Source: a virus. Taken from it: 64,000 bases of DNA. The stretch covers positions 62,001 through 126,000 of IMG/VR virus record IMGVR_UViG_3300027498_000003; one strand, written 5' to 3'. The position numbers and the translations under genes are program-made. The notes below the pieces were generated by a model, which did no database searches, had not been told where the DNA came from, and worked only from the letters and a program-made list of their open reading frames with translations. Shown piece after piece: positions 58,134-64,000 of this stretch; the first letter of the stretch is position 1; every line of letters starts with the position of its first letter.

Positions 58134-58355
58134 CTATTTATTGTTTATATGGAAGTTAAGTTCATCTACCATGGCCTGAGCCTGTTCTACATCAAGTCTA
58201 AAGCTTGTAGTAGAGTTAAATTTAGCACCGCTTTTCCCGCGATTTGTGATCTCTATCTTGACAGTATGAGTACTACATTTCTCTTTGTTATGTTTTATGT
58301 GCAATACTTCTGCTACTTCTGTAAAAGAGTTTGCTAAGGTTTTCTTTTTAGTCAT
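58134..58355 (-). CDS. 73-aa early protein, minus-strand cluster
   Basis: Basic N-terminus (TKKKTLANSFTEVAEVLHIK), beta strands (HTVKIEITNRGKSGAKFNST) and a C-terminal helix (VEQAQAMVDELNFHINN). Small alpha/beta protein. Unknown family; five bases separate it from the 110-aa gene. Confidence 0.6.
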   Translation of the reverse strand: MTKKKTLANSFTEVAEVLHIKHNKEKCSTHTVKIEITNRGKSGAKFNSTTSFRLDVEQAQAMVDELNFHINNK

Positions 58356-58360
58356 ATTAT

Positions 58361-58693
58361 TTATTTGTCTTGTAAATCAAAGTATAAAGTATCGATATCG
58401 CTATTTTCTGTATCTAGAACATATATACCTGGCTCCCAATAAGGTGGGCATGCGGTAGAGCCATTAGTTAGCTTCTTATTTCCTAAGGGGTCTCTTTTGG
58501 CTATTATGTGGTCTTCTCTTATTTCTACGGCCATATTATCCTTTTTACGAATCTCCATGCCCCTAAGGGTCATAGATCTTACCACACTTCCGCTGTGGTT
58601 ATCGCATATAGTCTTAGAGATAAGAATGCTCGGGGGATAGTGCTTACTTCTAAGTAATCTAAATTCTCCGTATAATAATTCTACATCATCCAT
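58361..58693 (-). CDS. 110-aa early protein, first gene of minus-strand cluster
   Basis: MDDVELLYGEFRLLRSKHYP, then VRSMTLRGMEIRKKDNMAVE and a Cys/Pro-rich segment (STACPPYWEPGIYVLDTENS). It shares a 57-bp divergent promoter region with the 112-aa gene; a TATATTGC word lies ~10 bases before its ATG on the minus strand. Function unknown. Confidence 0.6.
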   Translation of the reverse strand: MDDVELLYGEFRLLRSKHYPPSILISKTICDNHSGSVVRSMTLRGMEIRKKDNMAVEIREDHIIAKRDPLGNKKLTNGSTACPPYWEPGIYVLDTENSDIDTLYFDLQDK

Positions 58694-58716
58694 AGCCGCA
58701 ATATACTAATTATTCT

Positions 58717-58724
58717 TATATTAG
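58717..58724 (+). promoter_or_regulatory. TATATTAG element in a divergent promoter region
   Basis: Lies in a 57-bp region between two divergent genes. The surrounding string AATATACTAA...TATATTA is repeated almost exactly at 60530-60554, also between divergent genes. Here the ATG is 27 bases downstream. Confidence 0.5.
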
Positions 58725-58750
58725 CATTTACAAGCAAATAATAACTACTT

Positions 58751-59089
58751 ATGGGAATGTACGATTATGTTAAAATAGATAAAGAGCTGCTGCCACTCAC
58801 GGATGAGCAAAAAGATAAAATACCCGATAATCCCGGTTGGCAGACTAAATATATCCAGCATAGCTACGATGGCGGCCAGTTGGATACTTTTTATTTAAGT
58901 AAAGATAGTATCAAAGTCGGTAGATTTGTTGAGGATGGTATGCCCATCAAAGATTTCGAATTTACAGGGGATATTATGTTTTACACAGACATAGGGGTAT
59001 ATGGATCTCCCGAATACGAATGGATGAAATTCCTGGCTACATACAAAAGAAGTAAACTTATAAAAATAGAGAGAATTAACCATGAATAA
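58751..59089 (+). CDS. Conserved phage protein of 'MGMYDYV' type, 112 aa
   Basis: The start MGMYDYVKIDKELLPLTDEQ, then WQTKYIQHSYDGGQLDTFYL, is a pattern that recurs in small proteins of many phages (M-G-M-[YF]-D-x-V ... W-Q-T-K). A strand-rich C-terminal half (IMFYTDIGVYGSPEYEWMKF) follows. The function of the family is unknown. It overlaps the next gene by 8 bases. Confidence 0.75.
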   Translation: MGMYDYVKIDKELLPLTDEQKDKIPDNPGWQTKYIQHSYDGGQLDTFYLSKDSIKVGRFVEDGMPIKDFEFTGDIMFYTDIGVYGSPEYEWMKFLATYKRSKLIKIERINHE

Positions 59090-59507
59090 AGGCATAAATC
59101 AGTATGATATGCTGTATGCTCAGGCCCTATTCGGTGATATAAGAGTGAGCGCCGCGACGTATGATAAGATAGTAGACAACATCAAAAACAACCCAGATAA
59201 ATACCCATGGGAGCATGCATTGAATAATTACCCTAAAGAGACTATAGATGCCTACCTAAAAGAGGTGCCGCCAAAACGGAATATAGCTAAATTTAATGCT
59301 CCTACTAAAGGGTTAATGGCGCTCATGGGAGAGGCTGAGCCTATGGTAATTGATAAATCTGAATCATTACTTGATTTACTACAAAAAGTAGGAAAAGCAG
59401 AACGAGAAAGAGAGGAAAAAAGAAAAGCGGAAGTGGATAGGCAAAGGATAATATGGAATAAGTATTTTGATATCGCTCACGACGGCGGGCTATTTATAAT
59501 TTTCTAA
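59082..59507 (+). CDS. Unknown early protein, 141 aa
   Basis: Helical: QYDMLYAQALFGDIRVSAAT, then a charged coiled coil near the end (VGKAEREREEKRKAEVDRQR) followed by a short hydrophobic C-terminus (GGLFIIF). Overlaps the upstream gene. No motif recognised. Confidence 0.6.
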   Translation: MNKGINQYDMLYAQALFGDIRVSAATYDKIVDNIKNNPDKYPWEHALNNYPKETIDAYLKEVPPKRNIAKFNAPTKGLMALMGEAEPMVIDKSESLLDLLQKVGKAEREREEKRKAEVDRQRIIWNKYFDIAHDGGLFIIF

Positions 59508-59516
59508 AATATAACA

Positions 59517-59762
59517 ATGAGTAAATCAAAAATAACAGAAGAAGAAGAAGCAATTAATGAAGGGCCCAGATTTAAGGTAGGAGATATAGTTAAGTTTACA
59601 GATGGGTCAGATACTGTCATTATAATGGTCACAGACCCAGAAACATGCTCAGCGGTTGTATTAACTTCTGATCTACTTCATGTTATAGGTGACCACGGGC
59701 CAGCATGGAATTTCGATGAATTTGAACTTTTCAAAGGTAAAATAACACTATATAATGATTAA
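59517..59762 (+). CDS. Small SH3-like-barrel candidate, 81 aa
   Basis: RFKVGDIVKFTDGSDTVIIM reads like the first strands of a small SH3/KOW-type barrel, ending in GPAWNFDEFELFKGKITLY. Such proteins are often nucleic-acid or protein binders. Identification is weak; function unknown. Confidence 0.6.
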   Translation: MSKSKITEEEEAINEGPRFKVGDIVKFTDGSDTVIIMVTDPETCSAVVLTSDLLHVIGDHGPAWNFDEFELFKGKITLYND

Positions 59763-59771
59763 AATAGAACT

Positions 59772-60116
59772 ATGAAAAAGATAAAAACATTCAAATTTAA
59801 AGATCCTATAAAGCCTCAAGAAGGTATGGACCTTGACGCTTATCTGAAATTGACCATATACGACGGCCGCATAGATGTAGAATCTGTGGGTAAAATAGGC
59901 CTTACAGACCCTGTCACACAATTACAGACTTTCTATGATCATTTCATAAATGAATCGATATATTTCAAAGCCGCGGCAAGGATAAGAATGCACAAAAACT
60001 GGAAAGAAGGTGACTATACTCTTAGAATAGATGACTATTCTGTAGTTTTTAATACTAAGGAGAATGCAGAAGAAGCATTTACTATAATTAAAGATCTGAG
60101 AAACAAGTTAACTTAA
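59772..60116 (+). CDS. Unknown early protein, 114 aa
   Basis: IKTFKFKDPIKPQEGMDLDA, then YLKLTIYDGRIDVESVGKIG and a C-terminal helix (ENAEEAFTIIKDLRNKL). Alpha/beta protein. It is the last gene of this rightward run. An A8 tract follows its stop. Confidence 0.6.
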   Translation: MKKIKTFKFKDPIKPQEGMDLDAYLKLTIYDGRIDVESVGKIGLTDPVTQLQTFYDHFINESIYFKAAARIRMHKNWKEGDYTLRIDDYSVVFNTKENAEEAFTIIKDLRNKLT

Positions 60117-60435
60117 AAAAAAATGATTTATGAATGCAAACACCACTTAGTTGTAAGGAATCGCATAGAGTCTCAATCTGAAATATTAAACTAAAAGAGA
60201 ACCTAACAGCTGTTAAACCATTAAGCTCTCTTTGAAAACACACGGTTGAAGTGAAGCTCCATCCTATCCTGTAAAACTTTGGGTAATGGGTTCGATCCTC
60301 TTTAACGTACAAATTACTTAATCTAAAAACATCTTCATGGTAGATTTATTAGCAAAGCATAAATATACAGTTTTTATTTCTTATAATTAAGAAGATAATA
60401 TTTCTAATGGATTAACCCATGATCTTATAAGAACC
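60117..60435. other. Non-coding gap with palindrome and tRNA-like remnant
   Basis: There is no supported gene in ~320 bp. It contains the 12-bp palindrome TAACAGCTGTTA inside an AGAG/CTCT hairpin (about 60199-60234). At 60245-60306 lies a segment with a 7-bp acceptor-like pairing (GTTGAAG with CTTTAAC) and a GGGTTCGATCC T-arm-like string, but no acceptable anticodon stem. It may be a decayed tRNA. Confidence 0.5.
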
Positions 60436-60522
60436 CTAATCCTCCTCAACCTCAAGCCGAGGAATAATAGCTGTACCAAATAAGCCCGCAATTGATCGTT
60501 TAATAAAAGATAATCTATTCAT
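60436..60522 (-). CDS. 28-aa hydrophobic microprotein with its own promoter motif
   Basis: A 29-codon frame, MNRLSFIKRSIAGLFG and then TAIIPRLEVEED. The amphipathic/hydrophobic N-terminus resembles the start of the protein at 55022. A TATATTAG element lies 5 bases before the ATG, divergently paired with the element for the 88-aa gene. The element makes expression likely. A membrane-active peptide is possible. Confidence 0.55.
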   Translation of the reverse strand: MNRLSFIKRSIAGLFGTAIIPRLEVEED

Positions 60523-60527
60523 AACTA

Positions 60528-60535
60528 CTAATATA
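60528..60535 (-). promoter_or_regulatory. TATATTAG element (minus strand) for the 28-aa gene
   Basis: Minus-strand copy of the arm's recurrent octamer, 5 bases before the ATG at 60522, only 11 bp from the plus-strand element at 60547. Together they form a compact divergent promoter. Confidence 0.5.
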
Positions 60536-60546
60536 CTAAATTTTAC

Positions 60547-60554
60547 TATATTAC
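60547..60554 (+). promoter_or_regulatory. TATATTAC element for the 88-aa gene
   Basis: Variant of the octamer (C for the last G), 3 bases before the ATG at 60558. A leaderless layout like those at 53398 and 56013. Confidence 0.45.
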
Positions 60555-60557
60555 ATC

Positions 60558-60824
60558 ATGGTACATAACACCAAAGAAACAGTAACCGAAGAAATATTAC
60601 GATATTCTCACACAACATGCGATCGATGTAAAGAAGAAATACACACTGGATCTATGTATATTATATTTGAAGCCGAGTTCTCCATGAGAATAGGAGAATC
60701 ATACCCCGATGGCGGTAATGATGAGAGAACTACAATAGACATGTGCCAGGCCTGCGCTGAAGAAGCTCTGAACCTTTTAAAAGCAGCTGGATTTACCTCT
60801 AATACAGAAGAATCAGATTGGTAA
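60558..60824 (+). CDS. Zinc-ribbon-like small protein, 88 aa
   Basis: Two Cys pairs, CDRC at residues 21-24 and CQAC at 64-67, flank a strand region (GSMYIIFEAEFSM) and precede a helix (AEEALNLLKAAGF). This suits a four-Cys zinc site. Small proteins with this plan occur in phages and bacteria. Role unknown; possibly nucleic-acid or partner binding. Transcribed from the TATATTAC element. Confidence 0.65.
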   Translation: MVHNTKETVTEEILRYSHTTCDRCKEEIHTGSMYIIFEAEFSMRIGESYPDGGNDERTTIDMCQACAEEALNLLKAAGFTSNTEESDW

Positions 60825-60921
60825 CTTAAATCCCCAGATATACTCCCCCCACAAGGTAATAGGGCTAAAAAATAAACATTCCTAAAAGTAAGAATGCCTA
60901 TTGATGTTAATTGAAAAATTT

Positions 60922-60993
60922 GGAGGTATAGCACGGTGGCTAATGCGCTGGACTGCAGATCTCGTCATGAGGGTTCAATTCCCCCTACCTCCA
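60922..60993 (+). tRNA. tRNA-Cys (anticodon GCA)
   Basis: The acceptor stem GGAGGTA/TACCTCC is perfect (60922-60928 with 60986-60992). The D arm has GCA/TGC pairing with a GGTGG loop. The anticodon loop is CTGCAGA with T33 and anticodon GCA. The T arm GAGGG-TTCAATT-CCCCC carries one mismatch. Discriminator A, no encoded CCA. The anticodon stem also contains one mismatch and one G-T pair. It reads both Cys codons and would support the extremely Cys-rich late proteins of this phage. Confidence 0.8.
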
Positions 60994-61383
60994 TTGTAAG
61001 CCTAAGAAAAGATAGAAACGTATTTTTTAGGCACAAATCCAACTATGTGGCTGTTAAACAATACAATCCCCTCATCAAGAATCATAGTACAACCACGTTG
61101 GTATAGGATAAGGCTCATTCGCTTATACTCAAAGATAGGGGTATAGTTTGAAAACTAAAATAGCCTATATAACTAATAATTAAATAAAATATGTTTATGT
61201 GTAGGTATGGGCTTGCAGGATGTAATGCTGTAAAAAATGTGTATGTATGTAGATACGTTAGATGATATATATTTAACCCCGGCTACTATAGTCAATACTT
61301 CAGACATACCCCTACCCTATTGATTGTCAGCTATTTAGTTCAGCTCAATTACAATCTTACTTTAACATAGGTAACTGCTCATC

Positions 61384-61405
61384 TATATCATATCTATATC
61401 ATATC
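61384..61405. repeat. 11-bp exact tandem repeat in ATCT-rich region
   Basis: TATATCATATC occurs twice back to back, within a ~130-bp stretch dominated by TATCTA-type words. Could be replication-slippage sequence or protein-binding iterons. Confidence 0.6.
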
Positions 61406-61612
61406 TAATTGATACTATCTATCCCCTATCTATCTATCTGGTCGCTTCGCTGGTCTATCTTCGATCTACTTATTCTATCTATACTATATGATCTACTTGT
61501 CTATACTAATACCATCTAATAGTATGTATTCTATTCAATTGATTGTTATAGTTAGAAATTCAAGTATATAAGGGTTTGCGGCGATTGATGTAAACTATCT
61601 GTAGGTATATGC

Positions 61613-61620
61613 TATATTAG
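61613..61620 (+). promoter_or_regulatory. TATATTAG element with no following gene
   Basis: Identical to the gene-proximal octamers but followed by ATG-TAG. The next gene is 177 bp away with its own promoter-like element, so this copy may drive a short non-coding RNA or be inactive. Confidence 0.35.
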
Positions 61621-61693
61621 ATGTAGTCAATTTGTAGTAAAGTGTAGATGATTTGTAGGTGTACTTTATTCGTTTATAAGCTTTGTTATGTCT

Positions 61694-61701
61694 TATCTTT
61701 G
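61694..61701 (+). promoter_or_regulatory. TATCTTTG (-7 consensus) before the 181-aa gene
   Basis: An exact match to the Bacteroidota -7 consensus TAnnTTTG, about 95 bases before the ATG at 61797. The leader contains the perfect hairpin at 61726-61741, which could regulate translation. No clear -33 element. Confidence 0.45.
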
Positions 61702-61796
61702 TTAATGTATTCTTTTAGTTAGGTAGCCCACAACGGTGGGCGTGCTGTAGCTATATAATTGCCTGATTTTGGGCACAATTTTAAAAACTTTATATC

Positions 61797-62342
61797 ATGA
61801 GTAAATCAGTTTTAGATCAGTTCACAGCTGAACAATTAGCAGAAATTACAGAAGCGTTAGCACCTGTAGTAAAAGAGACTAAGACCGTAAAAGAGGTATT
61901 TAGCCCTCTTAAGGATAGTATGGTCAAAGAGTATAAACGATTTGACAAACTTGTCAAAGCTTACTTCCGTTTAGGTCTTCACGATGCCCTATACAAGGAC
62001 ATTGACAGCTTGAAGTATCACAATAAGCAACTTAGTGATATGTTCTTCGCTTTCGGAGCCGATGACATAAGCAAAGTAGCAAGCATGTTGCGTCAGATAT
62101 TCCAATTGAACTACTTTAGAGTACCAAGTACTCCAGTTCAATTTGTCAACGAGCTTAAAGCTTTATTGACTTCTAAAGAAGCTAAAAAGAGATCAACTAC
62201 ACTAACATTCGAGAGAGTCGTTAATATCGACGACGATCTTTTCGGTCTTGGTAACTTTCGAGCTGATAGCTATAAGGTGAAGCACTCTTTCGAATTCAGT
62301 CAAGATACCGTAAAAGCTATCTTTGAAGCGTATACAAGCTAA
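61797..62342 (+). CDS. Unknown protein, 181 aa, isolated gene
   Basis: Helical protein: SVLDQFTAEQLAEITEALAP, KEYKRFDKLVKAYFRLGLHD, ASMLRQIFQLNYFRV and a C-terminal beta part (TTLTFERVVNIDDDLFGLGN). It is more isolated than any other gene here, flanked by ~0.8 and ~1.2 kb of non-coding DNA, with a consensus -7 promoter and a structured leader. Its base composition is ordinary. No family is recognised. The setting suggests strong, separate expression. Confidence 0.75.
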   Translation: MSKSVLDQFTAEQLAEITEALAPVVKETKTVKEVFSPLKDSMVKEYKRFDKLVKAYFRLGLHDALYKDIDSLKYHNKQLSDMFFAFGADDISKVASMLRQIFQLNYFRVPSTPVQFVNELKALLTSKEAKKRSTTLTFERVVNIDDDLFGLGNFRADSYKVKHSFEFSQDTVKAIFEAYTS

Positions 62343-63508
62343 TTACATGCGTTAACGGTCGCATAACCGTAAAGCGTTCAACATAGGGTTGGACGTTGGC
62401 CCAATAGTAAATTTGCGAATAATATAGTATTCGATTTTTGCTTGTCGTCACCTTGAAAAATTCCATAGGTGCAAGATTCAAAAGTGAATCTTTGGGATGG
62501 TCAAATCTTAGTAATTGCATTCACTGGCAAAGGTGTATCACTGGAGCCGTTCAACTGGATGCATAGCAATTGTCTTTTAAAGGTGTATCACTGGATTAAG
62601 ATAGCGACGTTCTAAGGTTTTGCAGCCGTAACAAAGTAAGTACTTCACAGTAGCTTACAATTAGTTTATCAGATAATGATAGAAGAATATTTTTGAGACG
62701 TTAAAAGGTAGTAGAGATACCTATGCCTATATCGAAAATAGCGACGAAAAAGAGATAAACTAACTGTAAGGACCCGTTGTAAACTACTTTATTGCGTCCC
62801 TTTGGGTACCCATAGTGCTGACTCACGAATCACTATGATAGTTGAATTATCAATAAAATAAGCATAGTTATTTGACATATTATACTCAAGTTCGTTGTCC
62901 TTTTGGTCAACGGTCATCGCATAAAGTAGCACTAAGATTCGGTGTGCTATGTACTTTTGTCGTCTAATCCTATTCGTGGCGCGATTGTATCCGATAAGAC
63001 GTTGGCCCTCATTCCAGTAATGAACTTTGAGATGAATAAAAACCGAAACCATATAGGTCGAGTCTACCCGTGTACAAAGTACGGGTGTGCCTCCTTATAT
63101 AAAGTAGGGACCACTAATAAGCGAACGGCATAATTGGTGGGATACAAAACGACTTGTTATATCTATTGCACGGTAGGTATTCTAAGGATAAAAATAATCG
63201 ACGTGTGTAAAGAGTGAGCCCAGCTTGCTATTATAACCTGCGGTGTAATTGTCCTCTTAGTTTATATAATATTTATAATCTTAAGGCAAAGTAGTCTATA
63301 GTAAGAAACTGGCATACACAAAAGCAATTGTAGTTTATTAATTGCGCTCTTTAAACTAAATCAAACTACCTTTTACCAAACAGTGTAACGCCTTCTATAG
63401 GGAAACGTTGCTTAATGTTCTATACAAAGTGGATATAGACGCTAGGTATTAGGTTATAAGCTTGGAGAGGGATTTGCCCTATGATAGTCATAGATCGCTC
63501 CGGGCTCT
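62343..63508. other. ~1.17-kb non-coding, hairpin-rich region
   Basis: No convincing gene in any frame; small open frames exist but overlap hairpins and lack start context. Clear inverted repeats: 62355-62370 (ACGGT/ACCGT), 62473-62492 (AAGATTCA-AAAG-TGAATCTT), 62811-62837 (CATAGTG/CACTATG), 62923-62957 (AAAG-TAGCAC/GTGCTA-CTTT with a TGTA bulge) and 63111-63140 (CCACTAAT/ATTGGTGG). A 17-bp direct repeat (AAAGGTGTATCACTGGA) occurs at 62529-62545 and 62579-62595. AACGGTC-GCATAA words recur at about 62353 and 62909. Structured RNA(s) are a likely explanation. Confidence 0.7.
62529..62595. repeat. 17-bp direct repeat, 50 bp apart
   Basis: AAAGGTGTATCACTGGA is present exactly at 62529-62545 and 62579-62595 within the non-coding region. 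No further copies were noticed nearby. Confidence 0.85.
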
Positions 63509-63703
63509 ATGAATAAGAAAGAAAGGGCTAAACATATAGCCAAAGGTCGAAAGGCCCTCAAACATCAGCAAATGGGTGCTACGATGAAATTACCTAAGCT
63601 CAGTAGACCTGAGTATATAGGTTCCCATGGCCTTGTGGTCTATCTAAGATCGCCGCGGGGAATGGTATCATTAGACAATCCTAAAATAGGATATAGATAT
63701 TAA
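63509..63703 (+). CDS. Small basic protein, 64 aa
   Basis: Strongly basic N-terminus (NKKERAKHIAKGRKALKHQQ), then a short strand region (GSHGLVVYLRSPRGMVSLDN). Could bind nucleic acid. Starts ATG after the non-coding region; no family recognised. Confidence 0.55.
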   Translation: MNKKERAKHIAKGRKALKHQQMGATMKLPKLSRPEYIGSHGLVVYLRSPRGMVSLDNPKIGYRY

Positions 63704-63726
63704 TTAATTTATATAAAATATATAAT

Positions 63727-64000
63727 ATGAAATACATAACTTTATTTTCAGTCGTATTCTTTCTGTATCAGTTAATGAACCCAAACAGAGTACCCGACTA
63801 CATGAGCAATCATAATACCTATTTAGAAGCCATTAAAGGTAGGGTTAATACTCAAGATAGTGAGATCGTAGTGAAGATAGTTAGGGGCGCGGTGTATGTA
63901 ACGCCTAAAGCCCCGATGCCAGTAGCAAGTGACTTGTTCATAGGTACACTAAAGCATGTGGAGCAGAATTACTATGACTTCTATTATAGTACCGAATTCA
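63727..64000 (+). CDS. Partial protein with N-terminal signal/anchor, runs off window
   Basis: Open for 91 codons to the edge. N-terminus MKYITLFSVVFFLYQLMN is a signal peptide or membrane anchor. It continues NPNRVPDYMSNHNTYLEAIK, then IVVKIVRGAVYVTPKAPMPV. It lies 23 bp after the 64-aa gene behind an AT-rich stretch. Family not recognisable from this part. Confidence 0.65.
   Translation, partial: MKYITLFSVVFFLYQLMNPNRVPDYMSNHNTYLEAIKGRVNTQDSEIVVKIVRGAVYVTPKAPMPVASDLFIGTLKHVEQNYYDFYYSTEF

Larger units (their letters stand above)
60994..61796. other. ~800-bp non-coding region with ATCT-type short repeats
   Basis: I find no supported gene. The part 61380-61510 consists largely of TATCTA/ATCTAT words, including an exact 11-bp tandem repeat TATATCATATC at 61384-61394 and 61395-61405. 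A TATATTAG at 61613-61620 is followed immediately by ATGTAG, so any transcript from it starts with a start-stop pair and may be non-coding. Before the 181-aa gene are a TATCTTTG promoter element and a GCCCAC-AACG-GTGGGC hairpin (61726-61741). Confidence 0.7.

Noticed and set aside
60123-60194. 23-codon plus-strand frame after the 114-aa gene
   Set aside because: Begins directly after an A-rich tract, but has no promoter motif or overlap with neighbours. Too short to support.
60088-60312. 74-codon minus-strand frame across the gap after the 114-aa gene
   Set aside because: Antisense to the gene end and to the tRNA-like remnant; no start context.
62789-63052. 87-codon minus-strand frame in the non-coding region
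   Set aside because: Overlaps two clear hairpins and an opposing frame, is isolated from other genes, has no promoter or coupling, and its composition is close to what random AT-rich sequence would give.
62942-63133. 63-codon plus-strand frame in the same region
   Set aside because: Starts within the hairpin at 62923-62957, with no upstream coupling or promoter element.
1-64000. Stop-codon reassignment as in some crAss-like phages
   Set aside because: All large genes read through without internal TAG, TGA or TAA, and their ends use ordinary stops that fit neighbouring starts.

Overview
The window looks like part of a large double-stranded DNA bacteriophage genome with a Bacteroidota host, most likely a deep-branching crAss-like (Crassvirales-type) phage. 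Three lines support this. A head module is recognisable: a small-terminase candidate, an 807-aa large terminase, an 826-aa portal, a scaffold-like protein and a ~524-aa capsid protein. It is followed at a distance by a set of connector/ring-like proteins, a giant tail protein and basic, Gln/Asn-rich 'cargo' proteins, an order known from crAss-like phages. Gene starts lack Shine-Dalgarno sequences and promoter-like sites resemble the Bacteroidota -33 TTTG / -7 TAnnTTTG type. One phage protein also ends in an IPTM-type C-terminal sorting tail of the kind seen in some environmental Bacteroidota. No database search was possible, so family names rest on motifs, size and gene order.

Layout. Positions 1-45551 (minus strand) are the virion module, read right to left. 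45551-43016 holds six small genes closed by a bidirectional terminator near 42960. 42874-37372 holds the packaging genes and portal. 37287-34448 holds the scaffold-like and capsid proteins. 34425-14454 is a very unusual block of cysteine-rich proteins with EGF-like, PKD/Ig-like and DUF11-like segments, including giant proteins of 1019, 1158 and 1774 aa. 14443-5486 holds fibre, ring-like and 1892-aa tail proteins. 5493-1 holds three probable internal or ejected proteins, the last running off the window. Many genes are joined by one-base TAATG stop-start overlaps, which also corrects several starts.

Positions 45552-49018 form the strand switch. It contains a divergent PD-(D/E)XK nuclease gene, an IS605-type insertion sequence (tnpA and tnpB with terminal hairpins) sitting against the 3' end of a GC-rich small gene, and a ~480-bp intergenic region packed with consecutive hairpins.

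Positions 49019-60824 (mostly plus strand) are tightly packed small genes, probably early or host-takeover functions. They include RNase HI, a RuvC-like resolvase, a secreted HExxHxxGxxH metalloprotease, a SET-domain protein, a surface-sorted protein, a MazG/DUF1599-like protein and many unknowns. Several carry the motif TAYATTAG a few bases before the start codon, suggesting leaderless transcripts. Genes of 18-59 codons are also present. Positions 60825-64000 are gene-poor: a tRNA-Cys(GCA), two long non-coding stretches rich in hairpins or short repeats, and three small genes.

As a whole, the minus-strand late block builds a virion unusually rich in disulphide-type domains, and the plus-strand block carries host-interaction and DNA-processing genes. 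The phage-encoded tRNA-Cys fits a heavy late demand for cysteine.
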